Shown here: positions 50,947 through 60,142 of the stretch, one piece after another
Layout: the number at the start of each line of letters is the position of its first letter
Numbering within the stretch: the first letter of the stretch is position 1
Assembly: GCF_001050345.1 (NCBI RefSeq)
Contig: NZ_LFMW01000017.1
Coordinates: 124,001 to 188,000 of the forward strand
From: Pseudomonas fildesensis
GTDB taxonomy: Bacteria > Pseudomonadota > Gammaproteobacteria > Pseudomonadales > Pseudomonadaceae
Direction: 5' to 3'
Length of the DNA: 64,000 nt
The notes under the pieces: model-generated
Database searches by the model: none
What the model saw: only the letters and a program-made list of their open reading frames with translations
Told to the model about the DNA's origin: nothing
Program-made: the position numbers and the translations under genes

Positions 50947-52326
50947 GTGACTGCACTGAACCCCCTGCAAAAACTCTGGCTGACCGAAACCGTGCGCCTG
51001 CGTGAAGAACACGCCGGCCCGCTGGAAGACCTGGAAGCCAACCGCCTGGCCCGCGCGGCCGGCGGCGACCTGCCGACGCGCGTTCAACAGCGCGCCCTGC
51101 ATTTGGCCGAGCGCGACGGGCTGACCGCCGCCCTCACCCGCTGGCTGCAAGGCGCGCGGCTGGCGCTGATGTTGCTGGCGGTTGCCGCCGTCATCAGCGG
51201 CGCCGGCCTGGCCTTTGCCGCGATGGGTAACGGCTTGACCCCGGTGAACGTGTTCTGGGCCCTGGGCAGCCTGCTCGGCTTGAACCTGATTTTATTGATT
51301 AGCTGGGCCCTGGGCCTGCTGTTTGCCGGCGAACACAGCGCCAGCCTCGGCCGCCTGTGGTTGTGGCTCAGCGAAAAACTCGCGCGTGACGCCAAGGCCG
51401 CACAACTGGCGCCGGCGTTGCTGCTGTTGTTGCAGCGCCAGAAACTCAATCGCTGGGCCGTCGGCGTGCTGGTCAACAGCCTGTGGCTGCTGGCGTTGCT
51501 CAGCGCGCTGGTGATCTTGCTGACGCTGCTCGCCACAAGGCGCTACGGTTTTGTGTGGGAAACCACCATCCTCGGCGCCGACACCTTCGTCGCCGTGACC
51601 CAGGCCCTCGGCGCCCTACCCGCCTTGTTGGGCTTCAACGTGCCAACCGTCGAGATGATCCGCGCCAGCGGCGACTCAGCGCTGAATATCGAAAGCGCCC
51701 GCCAAGCCTGGGCCGCCTGGCTGGTGGGCGTGCTGTTGATCTACGGCTTGTTGCCGCGCCTGGTCCTCGCCCTGCTGTGCCTGTGGCGCTGGCAACGCGG
51801 GCGCGCGGCCCTGCGCCTGGACCTCAACCTGCCCGGCTACAGCCCATTGCGCGAACGCCTGATGCCGAGCAGCGAACGGCTTGGGGTGAATGACGCCGCA
51901 CCGGAACAGTTGCATCACGTCAGCGGCGGCGTCAGCGAACTCGAAAGCGACGGCGCCCTGCTGGTAGCCATCGAACTCGACGATCAACACGCTTGGCCGC
52001 CCAAACTGCCAAGCAGCGTGAAAAACGCCGGCATCCTCGACAGCCGCGAATCGCGCAACAAGCTGCTGGAACAACTCACCCGCTTCCCACCCGCGCGCCT
52101 CGCCATCGCCTGCGACCCACGCCGCTCGCCGGACCGTGGCAGCCTGGCGTTGATCGCCGAACTCGCGCGCAGCGCCACGGCCACCCGCGTCTGGCTGCTG
52201 CAAGCCCCCACAGGCCAAGCGCTGGATGCCGAGCGGCTGGGCGATTGGCACGCGGCGCTGCAACAACTTGAGCTGCCGTTCGCCGACTGCGCGCCGTTGA
52301 ACTGGCTGGAGACCGGTCATGACTAA
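50947..52326 (+). CDS. DUF2868 membrane protein
   Basis: A 459-aa inner-membrane protein with four clear hydrophobic segments (about residues 66-90, 98-123, 165-194 and 258-285) and a soluble C-terminal half (SPLRERLMPSSERLG..., then GALLVAIELDDQHAWPPKLP). It starts GTG 50947 with AGGA upstream. The gene overlaps the next by eight bases, so the two are coupled. DUF2868 genes regularly stand next to the DUF3482 GTPase; the function of the pair is unknown. Confidence 0.85.
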   Translation: MTALNPLQKLWLTETVRLREEHAGPLEDLEANRLARAAGGDLPTRVQQRALHLAERDGLTAALTRWLQGARLALMLLAVAAVISGAGLAFAAMGNGLTPVNVFWALGSLLGLNLILLISWALGLLFAGEHSASLGRLWLWLSEKLARDAKAAQLAPALLLLLQRQKLNRWAVGVLVNSLWLLALLSALVILLTLLATRRYGFVWETTILGADTFVAVTQALGALPALLGFNVPTVEMIRASGDSALNIESARQAWAAWLVGVLLIYGLLPRLVLALLCLWRWQRGRAALRLDLNLPGYSPLRERLMPSSERLGVNDAAPEQLHHVSGGVSELESDGALLVAIELDDQHAWPPKLPSSVKNAGILDSRESRNKLLEQLTRFPPARLAIACDPRRSPDRGSLALIAELARSATATRVWLLQAPTGQALDAERLGDWHAALQQLELPFADCAPLNWLETGHD

Positions 52327-53686
52327 ACCGCTGAAACTCGCCGTGGTCGGCCACACTAACGTCGGCAAGACCTCGCTGCTGCGCACGCTGACTCGCGACG
52401 TCGGCTTCGGCGAAGTCTCCCACCGCCCCAGCACCACGCGGCATGTCGAAGGTGCGCGCTTGTCGGTCGATGGCGAAGCCCTGCTGGAGCTGTACGACAC
52501 GCCCGGCCTGGAAGATGCCATCGCCCTGCTCGATTACCTGGAACGCCTCGACCGCCCCGGCGAACGTCTCGACGGCCCCGCCCGCCTGGCGCGCTTTCTG
52601 GAAGGCAGCGAAGCCCGCCAGCGTTTCGAACAGGAAGCCAAGGTGCTGCGCCAATTGCTCGCCTCCGACGCCGGGCTGTATGTGATCGACGCCCGCGAGC
52701 CGGTGCTGGCCAAGTACCGTGACGAGCTGCAAGTGCTGGCCAGCTGCGGCAAACCGCTGTTGCCGGTGCTCAACTTTGTCAGCAGCAGCGACCACCGCGA
52801 ACCGGACTGGCGCGAAGCCCTTGCGCGCCTTGGCCTGCATGCGCTGGTGCGTTTCGACAGCGTCGCGCCGCCGGAAGACGGCGAGCGTCGGCTGTATGAA
52901 AGCCTCGCCCTGTTGCTGGAAAACGCGCGGCCGCAGTTGGAGCGGCTGATCCTGGATCAGCAAGCCCAACGCCAGGCCCGCCAGCAAAGCGCCGCGCGCC
53001 TGATCGCCGAACTGCTGATCGACTGCACCGCCTGCCGTCGCAGCGTAGTGACCGAAGATGAGCAGCAAGCCATCAGCGATCTACGCAAGGCTGTGCGCCT
53101 GCGCGAACAACGCTGCGTGGAGGCCTTGCTCAAGCTGTTCGGCTTCCGCCCGCAAGACGCCGCCGCCAGCGATTTGCCGCTGCTCGACGGGCGCTGGGGC
53201 GATGACCTGTTCAACCCGGAAACCCTCAAGCAACTCGGCGTGCGCGTCGGTAGCGGCATCGCTGCGGGGGCGGCAGCCGGTGCCGGCGTGGACTTGCTGG
53301 TCGGCGGCCTCACCCTCGGCGCCGCCGCCCTGGCCGGTGCCATCGCCGGTGGCGCCCTGCAAACCGCGCGCAGCTACGGCAGCCGCCTGCTCGGCAAAAT
53401 CAAGGGCCAGCGCGAACTGACCGTCGACGACAGCGTGTTGCGCCTGTTGGCCCTGCGCCAGCGCCAACTGCTCAAGGCCCTGAACCTTCGCGGCCACGCA
53501 GCGATGCACAGCATCAAGGTCGGCACGCCCCAGGACAAGACCTGGCGCGAGGGCAAACTGCCGGACGCACTGCACAAAGCCCGCGCCCATCCGCAATGGT
53601 CGTCCCTCAACCCCCACGCCAAACTCAGCCAGGCCGAGCGCCAGGAACAGGTCGAAGCATTAGCGACCCGGCTCGATGAGGGATGA
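52319..53686 (+). CDS. GTPase with DUF3482 C-terminal domain
   Basis: A 455-aa protein. The N-terminal Era/TrmE-like GTPase domain has G1 GHTNVGKTSLL, G2 region STTRH, G3 DTPGLED, a G4-like element replaced by VLNFVSSSDHR. A long helical linker follows, then a glycine/alanine-rich segment (VGSGIAAGAAAGAGVDLLVGGLTLGAAALAGAIAGGAL) that could insert in the membrane or form a glycine zipper. It is coupled to the DUF2868 membrane gene and may recruit to it. The absence of a clear NKxD G4 motif is notable. Function unknown. Confidence 0.87.
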   Translation: MTKPLKLAVVGHTNVGKTSLLRTLTRDVGFGEVSHRPSTTRHVEGARLSVDGEALLELYDTPGLEDAIALLDYLERLDRPGERLDGPARLARFLEGSEARQRFEQEAKVLRQLLASDAGLYVIDAREPVLAKYRDELQVLASCGKPLLPVLNFVSSSDHREPDWREALARLGLHALVRFDSVAPPEDGERRLYESLALLLENARPQLERLILDQQAQRQARQQSAARLIAELLIDCTACRRSVVTEDEQQAISDLRKAVRLREQRCVEALLKLFGFRPQDAAASDLPLLDGRWGDDLFNPETLKQLGVRVGSGIAAGAAAGAGVDLLVGGLTLGAAALAGAIAGGALQTARSYGSRLLGKIKGQRELTVDDSVLRLLALRQRQLLKALNLRGHAAMHSIKVGTPQDKTWREGKLPDALHKARAHPQWSSLNPHAKLSQAERQEQVEALATRLDEG

Positions 53687-53691
53687 CACGC

Positions 53692-54231
53692 TCACTGCGC
53701 GTACCACTCAAAGGCCAGAAAGGCCGTGCATAACGATCGAATCAACTCCTTGTCGGCTTTGTCGGCTACCCCGTCGTGGTCGACATCGCTGTTGGTAAAC
53801 GACTCCAGCACGCCATCGCTGTCCCCGTCATAGGCGGCCGCCCTGTAGATCAGCGAGGCTTTACATCCAGGCGCTGCGTGCTCATGGAAGTCCAGTTTGA
53901 CCGCGTTGGGCCTCCCCGTTTTTCCGTAGTTATCGACGTACAGGGTCAGCGTACGCTGCCAATGGCTGCGCTTATTGAACCAGTTCAATTTCAGGAAACT
54001 GTTGGCAAAAGTATCCGTCGATTGTTTTTCCAGCCTGCATGGCCGGGTGACCGGGCTCAGCTCGCCCGACCATTGAAGATCGACCTTGCCATCCGCGCTC
54101 ATGTCCACCGCGAAGATCTCGTGGATCAGCTCATCAGGACAGCCAGCCTGCTGCTGATAAAAGTGCAGGATGACCGTATCCGCACGACCATTGCCGCTCA
54201 TGTCCTGGGCAGTCACTTTCAAGTAGCGCAT
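53692..54231 (-). CDS. Cytosolic protein with four Ca-binding-like loops
   Basis: A 179-aa protein without signal peptide or TM. Four short acidic loops of the DxDxDG/dockerin type are seen: DMSGNGRAD (start), DMSADGKVD (about 41), DGDSDGVLE (about 134) and DVDHDGVADKAD (about 147). Between them are beta-rich segments with Cys and aromatic residues. AAGGAG lies nine bases before ATG 54231; a longer frame to 54264 lacks a site. It has no recognised family. It resembles EF-hand-like calcium sensors, but without a partner gene. Confidence 0.7.
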   Translation of the reverse strand: MRYLKVTAQDMSGNGRADTVILHFYQQQAGCPDELIHEIFAVDMSADGKVDLQWSGELSPVTRPCRLEKQSTDTFANSFLKLNWFNKRSHWQRTLTLYVDNYGKTGRPNAVKLDFHEHAAPGCKASLIYRAAAYDGDSDGVLESFTNSDVDHDGVADKADKELIRSLCTAFLAFEWYAQ

Positions 54232-54323
54232 CAGCGTTGCTCCTTTTATTGAAGAAGCAAGCACCTTAGCGACCCAACCACCGAGGCTCTAGGCGGCGCA
54301 TCTGCGTTTTGCGTAAGGCCAAT

Positions 54324-54878
54324 CTACATGGCGAGTAGCCGCGCAGCCTTGGCTTTGAGTATTTGCAGATCCAGTACCGGCACCTGCATTGCCTTGGCCT
54401 GTTCGTCCCAGTGGCGCATGCGCAAACTCACCGCGCAGAGCGGGTCTTGTTCAAACGTCCGGGCCTCTTCGGCCGTCATCACGCCGCCCTGATAACCCAA
54501 CGTGCGGCGGCTGGCTTCGCTCAAGCGCGCGTAGTAGTCCGGTTGGCTGAAGGTCAGGTAGCGCTTGGCCTGGACGTGGTATTCCACCAATTGGGCCATG
54601 CGCTCGCTGAAACCCGCCCGACGCAAATAGTCGGCGCCCAGCCGCTCATGGCTGACCACGCCATAACCGCCCATGTTTTCGCCACCCTGGCCGCAGAGGT
54701 GACCGATATCGTGGAAGAAAGCCGCCAGCACCACCTCATCATCAAAGCCTTCGGCCATCGCCCACTGTGCGGCCTGGGACATGTGTTCGATCTGCGACAC
54801 CGGTTCGCCGATGTAATCCGCCGCGCCGTGCTGTTCATACAAGCCGAACACGTCGGCAATTGCCTGTTCAGGGTTCAT
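54324..54878 (-). CDS. HD-domain oxygenase, PhnZ-like (phosphonate catabolism)
   Basis: A 184-aa HD-domain protein of the type found in phosphonate operons. The residues of the PhnZ mixed-valent diiron site are all present with a constant offset: Tyr22 and Glu25 (DYIGEP), His32 (IEHMSQ), His56/Asp57 (FFHDIGH). PhnZ cleaves 2-amino-1-hydroxyethylphosphonate to glycine and phosphate. Start ATG 54878 overlaps the FAD gene stop (ATGA). A PhnY partner dioxygenase is not in the window, so the natural substrate may be produced another way, for example by the FAD enzyme. Established for the family; the role here is inferred. Confidence 0.83.
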   Translation of the reverse strand: MNPEQAIADVFGLYEQHGAADYIGEPVSQIEHMSQAAQWAMAEGFDDEVVLAAFFHDIGHLCGQGGENMGGYGVVSHERLGADYLRRAGFSERMAQLVEYHVQAKRYLTFSQPDYYARLSEASRRTLGYQGGVMTAEEARTFEQDPLCAVSLRMRHWDEQAKAMQVPVLDLQILKAKAARLLAM

Positions 54879-56005
54879 CTCGGCGCTCCCCACAGCAATG
54901 TGATATTTCGCTCGGCCATCGCCGGGCCCACGCTCATGCCCACGCCGGTATGCATCAACGCCACATTCACCCCCGGCGCCGCGCACAGGAATGAAAACGG
55001 CCCCGGCCCGCGAGAACCGTAGACGCCCTGCCAGCGTTCGACCACTTGGATCTTGCACCCCAGGGTCTGCTCGGCCAACTCGATCATCCAGTCGTCGACC
55101 TGTTCGGCGTTGAACGGTGACGCATCGCTGCCGTAGTCATGGGAGTCGCCGATGATCAGTTCACCATGGGGTGTCGGGCTGATCAGCAGGTGAATGCCGT
55201 GCTCATGCAGGTGCGGTGCGTCACGCAGGATTTGCGCCTGCACCGCCGCGGCTTCGGACAGGTCGGCGAAGGCACCGTAATGCACGCAACTCAAGCCGGT
55301 GAGCAACGCGTGCTGCAGGTTGAGATTGAGCACCGGCCGGGCACGCAACATTTGCAGGCGGCAGATACTCGGGTTGAGTTCGGCGATCGCCTCGGCCAGC
55401 AAGGTTTGGTAGTCGTGCCCGGAGCACACGATGATCTGCTCACCCCGAAAGCTTCCCGCCGTGGTGTGCACCTGGCCGGGCTCGACGTTGCGCACCAGGG
55501 TGGAAAAGTGAAACTCCACCTGGAGTTCGCGGCTCAGGTAGTTGATCAGCGCCGGGATTGCTTCGCGGGAATACAGCTGCTGATCGTCCTTGCCATGCAA
55601 CGCCGCGCGGTGATGGCGGAACTGCCCGCCGTACACGTCCTTCATCGCCGCGCCTTGCAGCAGCTCGACGTTGTAGCCGTGCTCTAACGCGCGACCGGCG
55701 CAGAAGGCTTCGAGCAGGTGCTCTTGCGCTTCGGTGCGGGCGAACAGGTACGAGCCGTTGCGCTTGAGCTGGAGCCCAGCCACCTGTGCCCAATGGCCCC
55801 AAATCTCGCGGCTCTCGCGTGCCAGGTCGAGCATCGGGCCCGGCGGTTGGCCGGTGACCAGGGCCTGGCCGAAGTTGCGCACCGAGGCACCCTGCGGCGT
55901 GGCGCTGCGCTCGAAGACCTTGACCTTGAGGCCGCGCTTGGCGGCGGCAAAGGCGTGGGACAGGCCAAGAATGCCGGCGCCGATGATTAACAGATCACTA
56001 CTCAT
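54875..56005 (-). CDS. FAD-dependent oxidoreductase of phosphonate clusters (TIGR03364 type)
   Basis: A 376-aa flavin amine oxidase of the glycine oxidase/DAO family. The dinucleotide loop GAGILGLSHAFAAAKRGLKVKVFER is at the N-terminus, then GASVRNFGQALVTGQPPGPMLDLARESREIW, and GSRGPGPFSFLCAAPGVNVALMHTGVGMSVGPAMAE at the end. This family stands next to aminophosphonate genes and, for the enzyme called PbfC, oxidises N-methylated 2-aminoethylphosphonate (recalled). AGAGGAA precedes the ATG. It is coupled to the PhnZ-like gene, suggesting they act on the same small aminophosphonate. Confidence 0.83.
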   Translation of the reverse strand: MSSDLLIIGAGILGLSHAFAAAKRGLKVKVFERSATPQGASVRNFGQALVTGQPPGPMLDLARESREIWGHWAQVAGLQLKRNGSYLFARTEAQEHLLEAFCAGRALEHGYNVELLQGAAMKDVYGGQFRHHRAALHGKDDQQLYSREAIPALINYLSRELQVEFHFSTLVRNVEPGQVHTTAGSFRGEQIIVCSGHDYQTLLAEAIAELNPSICRLQMLRARPVLNLNLQHALLTGLSCVHYGAFADLSEAAAVQAQILRDAPHLHEHGIHLLISPTPHGELIIGDSHDYGSDASPFNAEQVDDWMIELAEQTLGCKIQVVERWQGVYGSRGPGPFSFLCAAPGVNVALMHTGVGMSVGPAMAERNITLLWGAPR

Positions 56006-56025
56006 GCGTTCCTCTCGTCAAGGTC

Positions 56026-56077
56026 GTGACGCAGAGCGTCACCGGATGCATTCCCACGCGGAGCGTGGGAACGATCA
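56026..56077. repeat. GGAACGATC-type Pseudomonas repeat
   Basis: A unit of about 50 bases (GTGACGCAGAGCGTC, then ATTCCCACGCGGAGCGTGGGAACGATCA) with internal inverted arms TTCCCACGC/GCGTGGGAA. It lies between the FAD and substrate-binding genes of the phosphonate operon. The same family recurs at 60026-60140. Confidence 0.8.
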
Positions 56078-56079
56078 AT

Positions 56080-57105
56080 TTACTGACCCGCCACCTTCTC
56101 CGACTTGCCGTCATAGCGCTTGCGCCATTCGGTCAGGATGCTGTCGCGGTTTTTCGAGGCCCAGGCAAAGTCGTTCTTGATCAACCGTTGCTCGTAGTCG
56201 GCCGGCAATTCGGTCTGCGGTTTGGCGATACCCGGTTGGGCGAGAACGGCGAAGTTGTCCTTGTACAGCTCCATCGCGGCGGGGCTGGCGGAGAAGTCGG
56301 CGAGTTGCTTCGCGGCGTCGGCGTGGGCGGTGCCTTTGATCACGGCGGTGGCTTCGATGTCCCAGCCCAGGCCTTCCTTGGGCAGGATGATGTCCAGCGG
56401 CGCGCCCTGGCGCTTCAACTGTACGGCAGGGTATTCGAAGGAAATACCAATCGGGAATTCCCCGGACGCGGCCAGCTTGCACGGCTTGGAACCGGAGTGA
56501 ACGTACTGGCCGATGTTCTGGTGCAGGTCATCCATGTACTGCCAGCCCTGCTTCTCGCCAAAGGTCTGCAACCAGGCGCTGACGTCGAGGAAGCCGGTGC
56601 CGGACGACGCCGGGTTAGGCATCACGATCTTGCCCTTGTACTCGGGCTTGGTCAGGTCCTGCCAGCTCACCGGCTTGGTCAGGCCCTGCTTCTCGGCTTC
56701 GACGGTGTTGAAGCAAATCGTCGCGGCCCACACGTCCATGCCGACCCAGGCCGGTGGGTTGGCGGCGTCGCGGTAGTTTTTGCCGATCTTGTCCAGGTCC
56801 TTCGGTGCGTAGTTATCCAGCATGCCCTGCTGGTCGAGGATCGCCAGGCTCGACGCGGCCAGGCCCCAGACCACATCGGCCTGCGGGCGATCTTTCTCGG
56901 CGAGCAGCTTGGCCGTGATGATGCCGGTGGAGTCACGCACCCATTTGATTTCAACGTCGGGGTTGGCCTGCTCGAAGGCTTTTTTGTAGGTCTTTAACTG
57001 CTCGGCTTCGAGGGCCGTATACACGGTCAACTCGGTTTTCGCGGCAAAGGCATTCAGGCTGAAGGCAGTGAGCAAAGCAGCGGCCAGCGTCAGGGGCTTG
57101 AACAT
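56080..57105 (-). CDS. phnS2: 2-aminoethylphosphonate ABC transporter substrate-binding protein
   Basis: A 341-aa periplasmic binding protein of the Fe3+/putrescine-like cluster used for 2-aminoethylphosphonate (TIGR03261 type). Signal peptide MFKPLTLAAALLTAFSLNAFAA, then TELTVYTALEAEQLKTYKKAFEQANPDVEIKWVRDSTGIITAKLLAEKDRPQADVVWGLAASSLAIL and MPNPASSGTGFLDVSAWLQ. It delivers the ligand to the permease and ATPase encoded just upstream. The ATG follows an AGAGGAATG site. Confidence 0.9.
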   Translation of the reverse strand: MFKPLTLAAALLTAFSLNAFAAKTELTVYTALEAEQLKTYKKAFEQANPDVEIKWVRDSTGIITAKLLAEKDRPQADVVWGLAASSLAILDQQGMLDNYAPKDLDKIGKNYRDAANPPAWVGMDVWAATICFNTVEAEKQGLTKPVSWQDLTKPEYKGKIVMPNPASSGTGFLDVSAWLQTFGEKQGWQYMDDLHQNIGQYVHSGSKPCKLAASGEFPIGISFEYPAVQLKRQGAPLDIILPKEGLGWDIEATAVIKGTAHADAAKQLADFSASPAAMELYKDNFAVLAQPGIAKPQTELPADYEQRLIKNDFAWASKNRDSILTEWRKRYDGKSEKVAGQ

Positions 57106-57135
57106 GGTGCATTCCTCTAAAGGGGACAGATTTAT

Positions 57136-58849
57136 TTATTGGCCCGGCGCGGTCTGGCGCCAGGCTTGGGAGCGGCGCAACACGCCGCGTGAGGCCCACG
57201 CCAGCAGCAGCGAAACGCTGGCCGAGGTGAACAGGATCAGGGTCGACATAGCCGCCGCGCCGCCCACATTGCCGGCGTCGTCCATGTTCAACACGGCAAC
57301 GGCGGCGAGGATGGTGTCGGGGCTGTAGAGGAAGATCGCGGCCGACACGGTGGTCATCGCCGACACAAACAGGTAGCGCACGATGTCCAGCAGCGCCGGC
57401 AGGCAAATCGGCACGGTGACGCGCAAATAGTGGCGGTACAGCGGCGCCTTGAGGGACAACGCGGCGGCTTCGAACTCGGTGTCCAGCTGGCGCAGCGCGG
57501 TGGTGGCGGTCATCTGCGCGGTGGTCAAATAGTGAGCAATGGTGCACACCACCAGCAGGGCCATGGTTCCGTAGAACACATGCAGCGGGTTGCCGTTGAG
57601 GTTGAAAAAGAACACGTAGCCAAGGCCCAACACCAAACCGGGCACGGCCATCGGCACAAAGCTGAGCATGCGCAGCGCCAGGTTCAGGCCCTTCTGGCCC
57701 TGGGTTTTTTTCCATCAGGTAGGCGCCGGTGAAGATCAGCACGCTGCCGATCAACGCCGTGCACAGCGCCATCGTCAAACTGTTGCGATAGGCCAGCCAG
57801 CCGCCGCCTGCAGTGTCTTCAAACTGGTAATGGTTGAGCGACAGCGACAGGTTGTACGGCCAGAACTTCACCAGCGAGGAGTACACCGCCATGCCAAACA
57901 CCAGCAGCAACACCGCGCAAATCAGCAGCACGATGGCGAGGTAACAGCCATCGCGTAGTCTCGACGGCGCCGGCTGGAACACCTGGGCGCGGCCGCTCAT
58001 TGAATCGCCATGCCGGCGCCGCAACCAAGCATCGACCGCAAAGCTGAACAGCGCCGGCACGAGCAATACCATGCCGATCAACGCGCCGCGACCGAACTGT
58101 TGCTGGCCGACCACCGCCTTGTAGGCTTCCAGCGCGAGCACCTGATAGTCTCCACCGACCACCACGGGCACGCCGAAGTCGGTGATGGTCAGGGTGAACA
58201 CCAGGCAGAACGCGGCGAACACCGCCTGGCGCGTCGCCGGCCAGGTGATGCTGCGAAACGCTCGGGCCGGGCTGGCGCCCATGCTCGACGCCGCATCGAA
58301 CAAGCGCGCATCCGCCAGCGACAGCGCTGACAGCAAAATCATCAAGGCGTGTGGGAAGGTGTAGATCACCTCACCGAGCACAATGCCCCAGAAGCCGTAG
58401 ATGTTGTCCGACAGCAAGCCTCGCAACATCCCCTGGTTACCGAACAGGTACACCAGCGCAATCCCCGGCAGCATTGACGGCGCCATCAACGGCAGCAGCG
58501 ACAGACCGCGCCAAATGGCCTTGCCCGGAATCAACGTGCGTTGAAGGGCGTAGGCAAACAGGTATGCCAGCGGTACGACGATGGCCGCTACGCTGAGGGA
58601 AACTTTCAGGCTATTGCCCAGCAGCCAGTGGAAGTTGGCGCTGGTCACCAGTTCGCGCGCAGCGACAAGGCCCCCGCCCTGCCCGGCCTCGCTGCTGAAA
58701 CCGCGCCAGAAGATCGCCAGCAAGGGCAGCAATACGGCAACACCCAGCAGCACCAGCCACAACAATTTGCCGCCGACGACGAAAAAGCGATCGCCCATTT
58801 CGGCACGGGAAACCTCACGCGGTATCGGCAATGTCATCTCAACGGCCAT
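57136..58849 (-). pseudogene. phnU2: 2-aminoethylphosphonate ABC permease, frameshifted
   Basis: A two-domain permease of about 570 aa, interrupted by one extra base. The N-terminal part (58849 down to about 57711; MAVEMTLPIPREVSRAEMG..., then seven TM segments up to LIFTGAYLMEK) and the C-terminal part (TQGQKGLNLALRMLSFVPMAVPGLVLGLGYVFFF to the stop at 57136) are in different frames. The switch occurs in a run of seven T (57705-57711; A7 on the coding strand). Removing one base restores one open frame. The shifted frame stays open as far as 56951 only because of the high GC content; that extension is not a protein. It may be a true mutation, a sequencing error or a slippage site. A -1 slip would meet a TGA seven codons later, so canonical -1 frameshifting cannot repair it; +1 could. 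Confidence 0.88.
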
Positions 58850-58850
58850 C

Positions 58851-59915
58851 TCAGGCAAACACCTGCAGGCTGCGCGGCGGCAACGCCACCCAGATGTCCT
58901 GGGCACCCAGGCGCGGCATGGCTTCCGGCGCCAGCTCGGCGAGCAACGGGTGACCGGGCAACTGCTCCAGCTCGAAGCTCATGCGGCAGCGATTACCGAG
59001 GAAGGTGATCTCGCGGACCTTGGCCGGGAACAGGTTTTCTTCATGCACCGGCGGGTTCACGCTGATGGCTTCCGGACGGCAGAACAGGCGCCCGGATTTG
59101 GCCACGCCGGCGTCGTCGGCCAGGCGCATGTTCAGCCCGCCGACCTGGGCATGGCTGGCGCTGTTGCGGCTGAACGGCAGCCAGTTGCCCTGGCCGACAA
59201 ATTCCGCCACGAACGGCGTGGCCGGGCGGTCGTAAATTTCTTGGGGCGTGGCGTATTGCTCGACCTTGCCGTTGTTCATCACGGCGATGCGGTCGGCCAT
59301 CAGCATGGCTTCGTCCTGGTTGTGGGTGACCATCAGCGTGGTGATGCCCAGGCGCCGTTGCAGTTGGCGCAGCTCGGTGCACAAGTGCTCGCGGACGCGG
59401 GCGTCGAGGGCGGACATCGGTTCGTCCAGCAGCAACAACGAAGGCGCCGGCGCCAAAGCACGCGCCAGGGCGACACGCTGCTGCTGACCGCCGGAGAGTT
59501 GGCCGGGGTATTTCTTTTCGCTGCCGAGCAGGCCGACCAGTTCAAGCATCTGCCCGACGCGCTTGCGCACTTCATCGCGGCCGCTGCCAGTGAGGCCGTA
59601 GCCGATATTCGCTTCGACGGTGAGGTTGGGAAACAGCGCGTAGGACTGGAAAAGAATCCCGTAGTCCCGCGCCTGCGGTGGCAGCAGGGAAACGTCACGC
59701 TCGCCCAGATACAGTTCGCCGCTGTCCTGGCGCTCCAGGCCGGCGATGCAACGCAGCAGGGTGGTCTTGCCGCAGCCGGACGGGCCCAGGAGGCACACCA
59801 ACTCGCCGGCGGCGACGTCCAGGGACACATTGTCCAGCGCGGTAAAGGCGCCGAAGCGTTTCTGGATACCGCGCACCTTCATCGGCGCGCCGGGTTGGGT
59901 CAGGGCTGTGTTCAT
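58851..59915 (-). CDS. phnT2: 2-aminoethylphosphonate ABC transporter ATPase
   Basis: A 354-aa ATP-binding subunit. Walker A GPSGCGKTTLLR, Q-loop FQSYALFPNLTV, signature LSGGQQQRVALARAL, Walker B LLLLDEPMSALD, H-loop THNQ; a C-terminal TOBE-like regulatory domain follows (from about residue 240). It starts the operon on the minus strand with GAGG upstream. One base separates its stop from the permease ATG. Confidence 0.93.
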   Translation of the reverse strand: MNTALTQPGAPMKVRGIQKRFGAFTALDNVSLDVAAGELVCLLGPSGCGKTTLLRCIAGLERQDSGELYLGERDVSLLPPQARDYGILFQSYALFPNLTVEANIGYGLTGSGRDEVRKRVGQMLELVGLLGSEKKYPGQLSGGQQQRVALARALAPAPSLLLLDEPMSALDARVREHLCTELRQLQRRLGITTLMVTHNQDEAMLMADRIAVMNNGKVEQYATPQEIYDRPATPFVAEFVGQGNWLPFSRNSASHAQVGGLNMRLADDAGVAKSGRLFCRPEAISVNPPVHEENLFPAKVREITFLGNRCRMSFELEQLPGHPLLAELAPEAMPRLGAQDIWVALPPRSLQVFA

Positions 59916-60025
59916 GGAGGCACCTCATCAAACTGATGAAGGCCATGCTAGGCAGGCAATGAGTCCCTGGTGTGGCAGAAAGGCAAAATGGGGCGATAGT
60001 GGTATTCGTAGATTTGGGTTACCCA

Positions 60026-60140
60026 TGATCGTTCCCACGCGCAGCAAAGGAATGCATCCAGTGACGCTCTGCGTCACGTCTTTAAGAGCGGACGCAGAGC
60101 GTCCAGGGCGGCATTCCCACGCGGAGCATGGGAACGATCA
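60026..60140. repeat. GGAACGATC-type inverted repeat pair
   Basis: TGATCGTTCCCACGC at 60026 and GCATGGGAACGATCA ending 60140 are inverted, with two facing CGCTCTGCGTC/GACGCAGAGCG units inside. It fills most of the gap between the ATPase start and the LysR gene stop; the 59916-60025 part looks like promoter of the transport operon. Confidence 0.85.
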
Positions 60141-60142
60141 AC

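Noticed and set aside
56951..57710. Continuation of the permease N-terminal frame for about 250 codons
   Set aside because: The translation becomes Pro/Arg/His-rich and lies over the true permease C-terminus and the start of the binding-protein gene. It is open only because of the GC-rich third positions.
57700..57715. Programmed -1 frameshift site (A AAA AAC) in the permease
   Set aside because: The heptamer is present, but a -1 slip gives a TGA seven codons later. The downstream permease frame needs +1, so canonical -1 frameshifting does not explain it.
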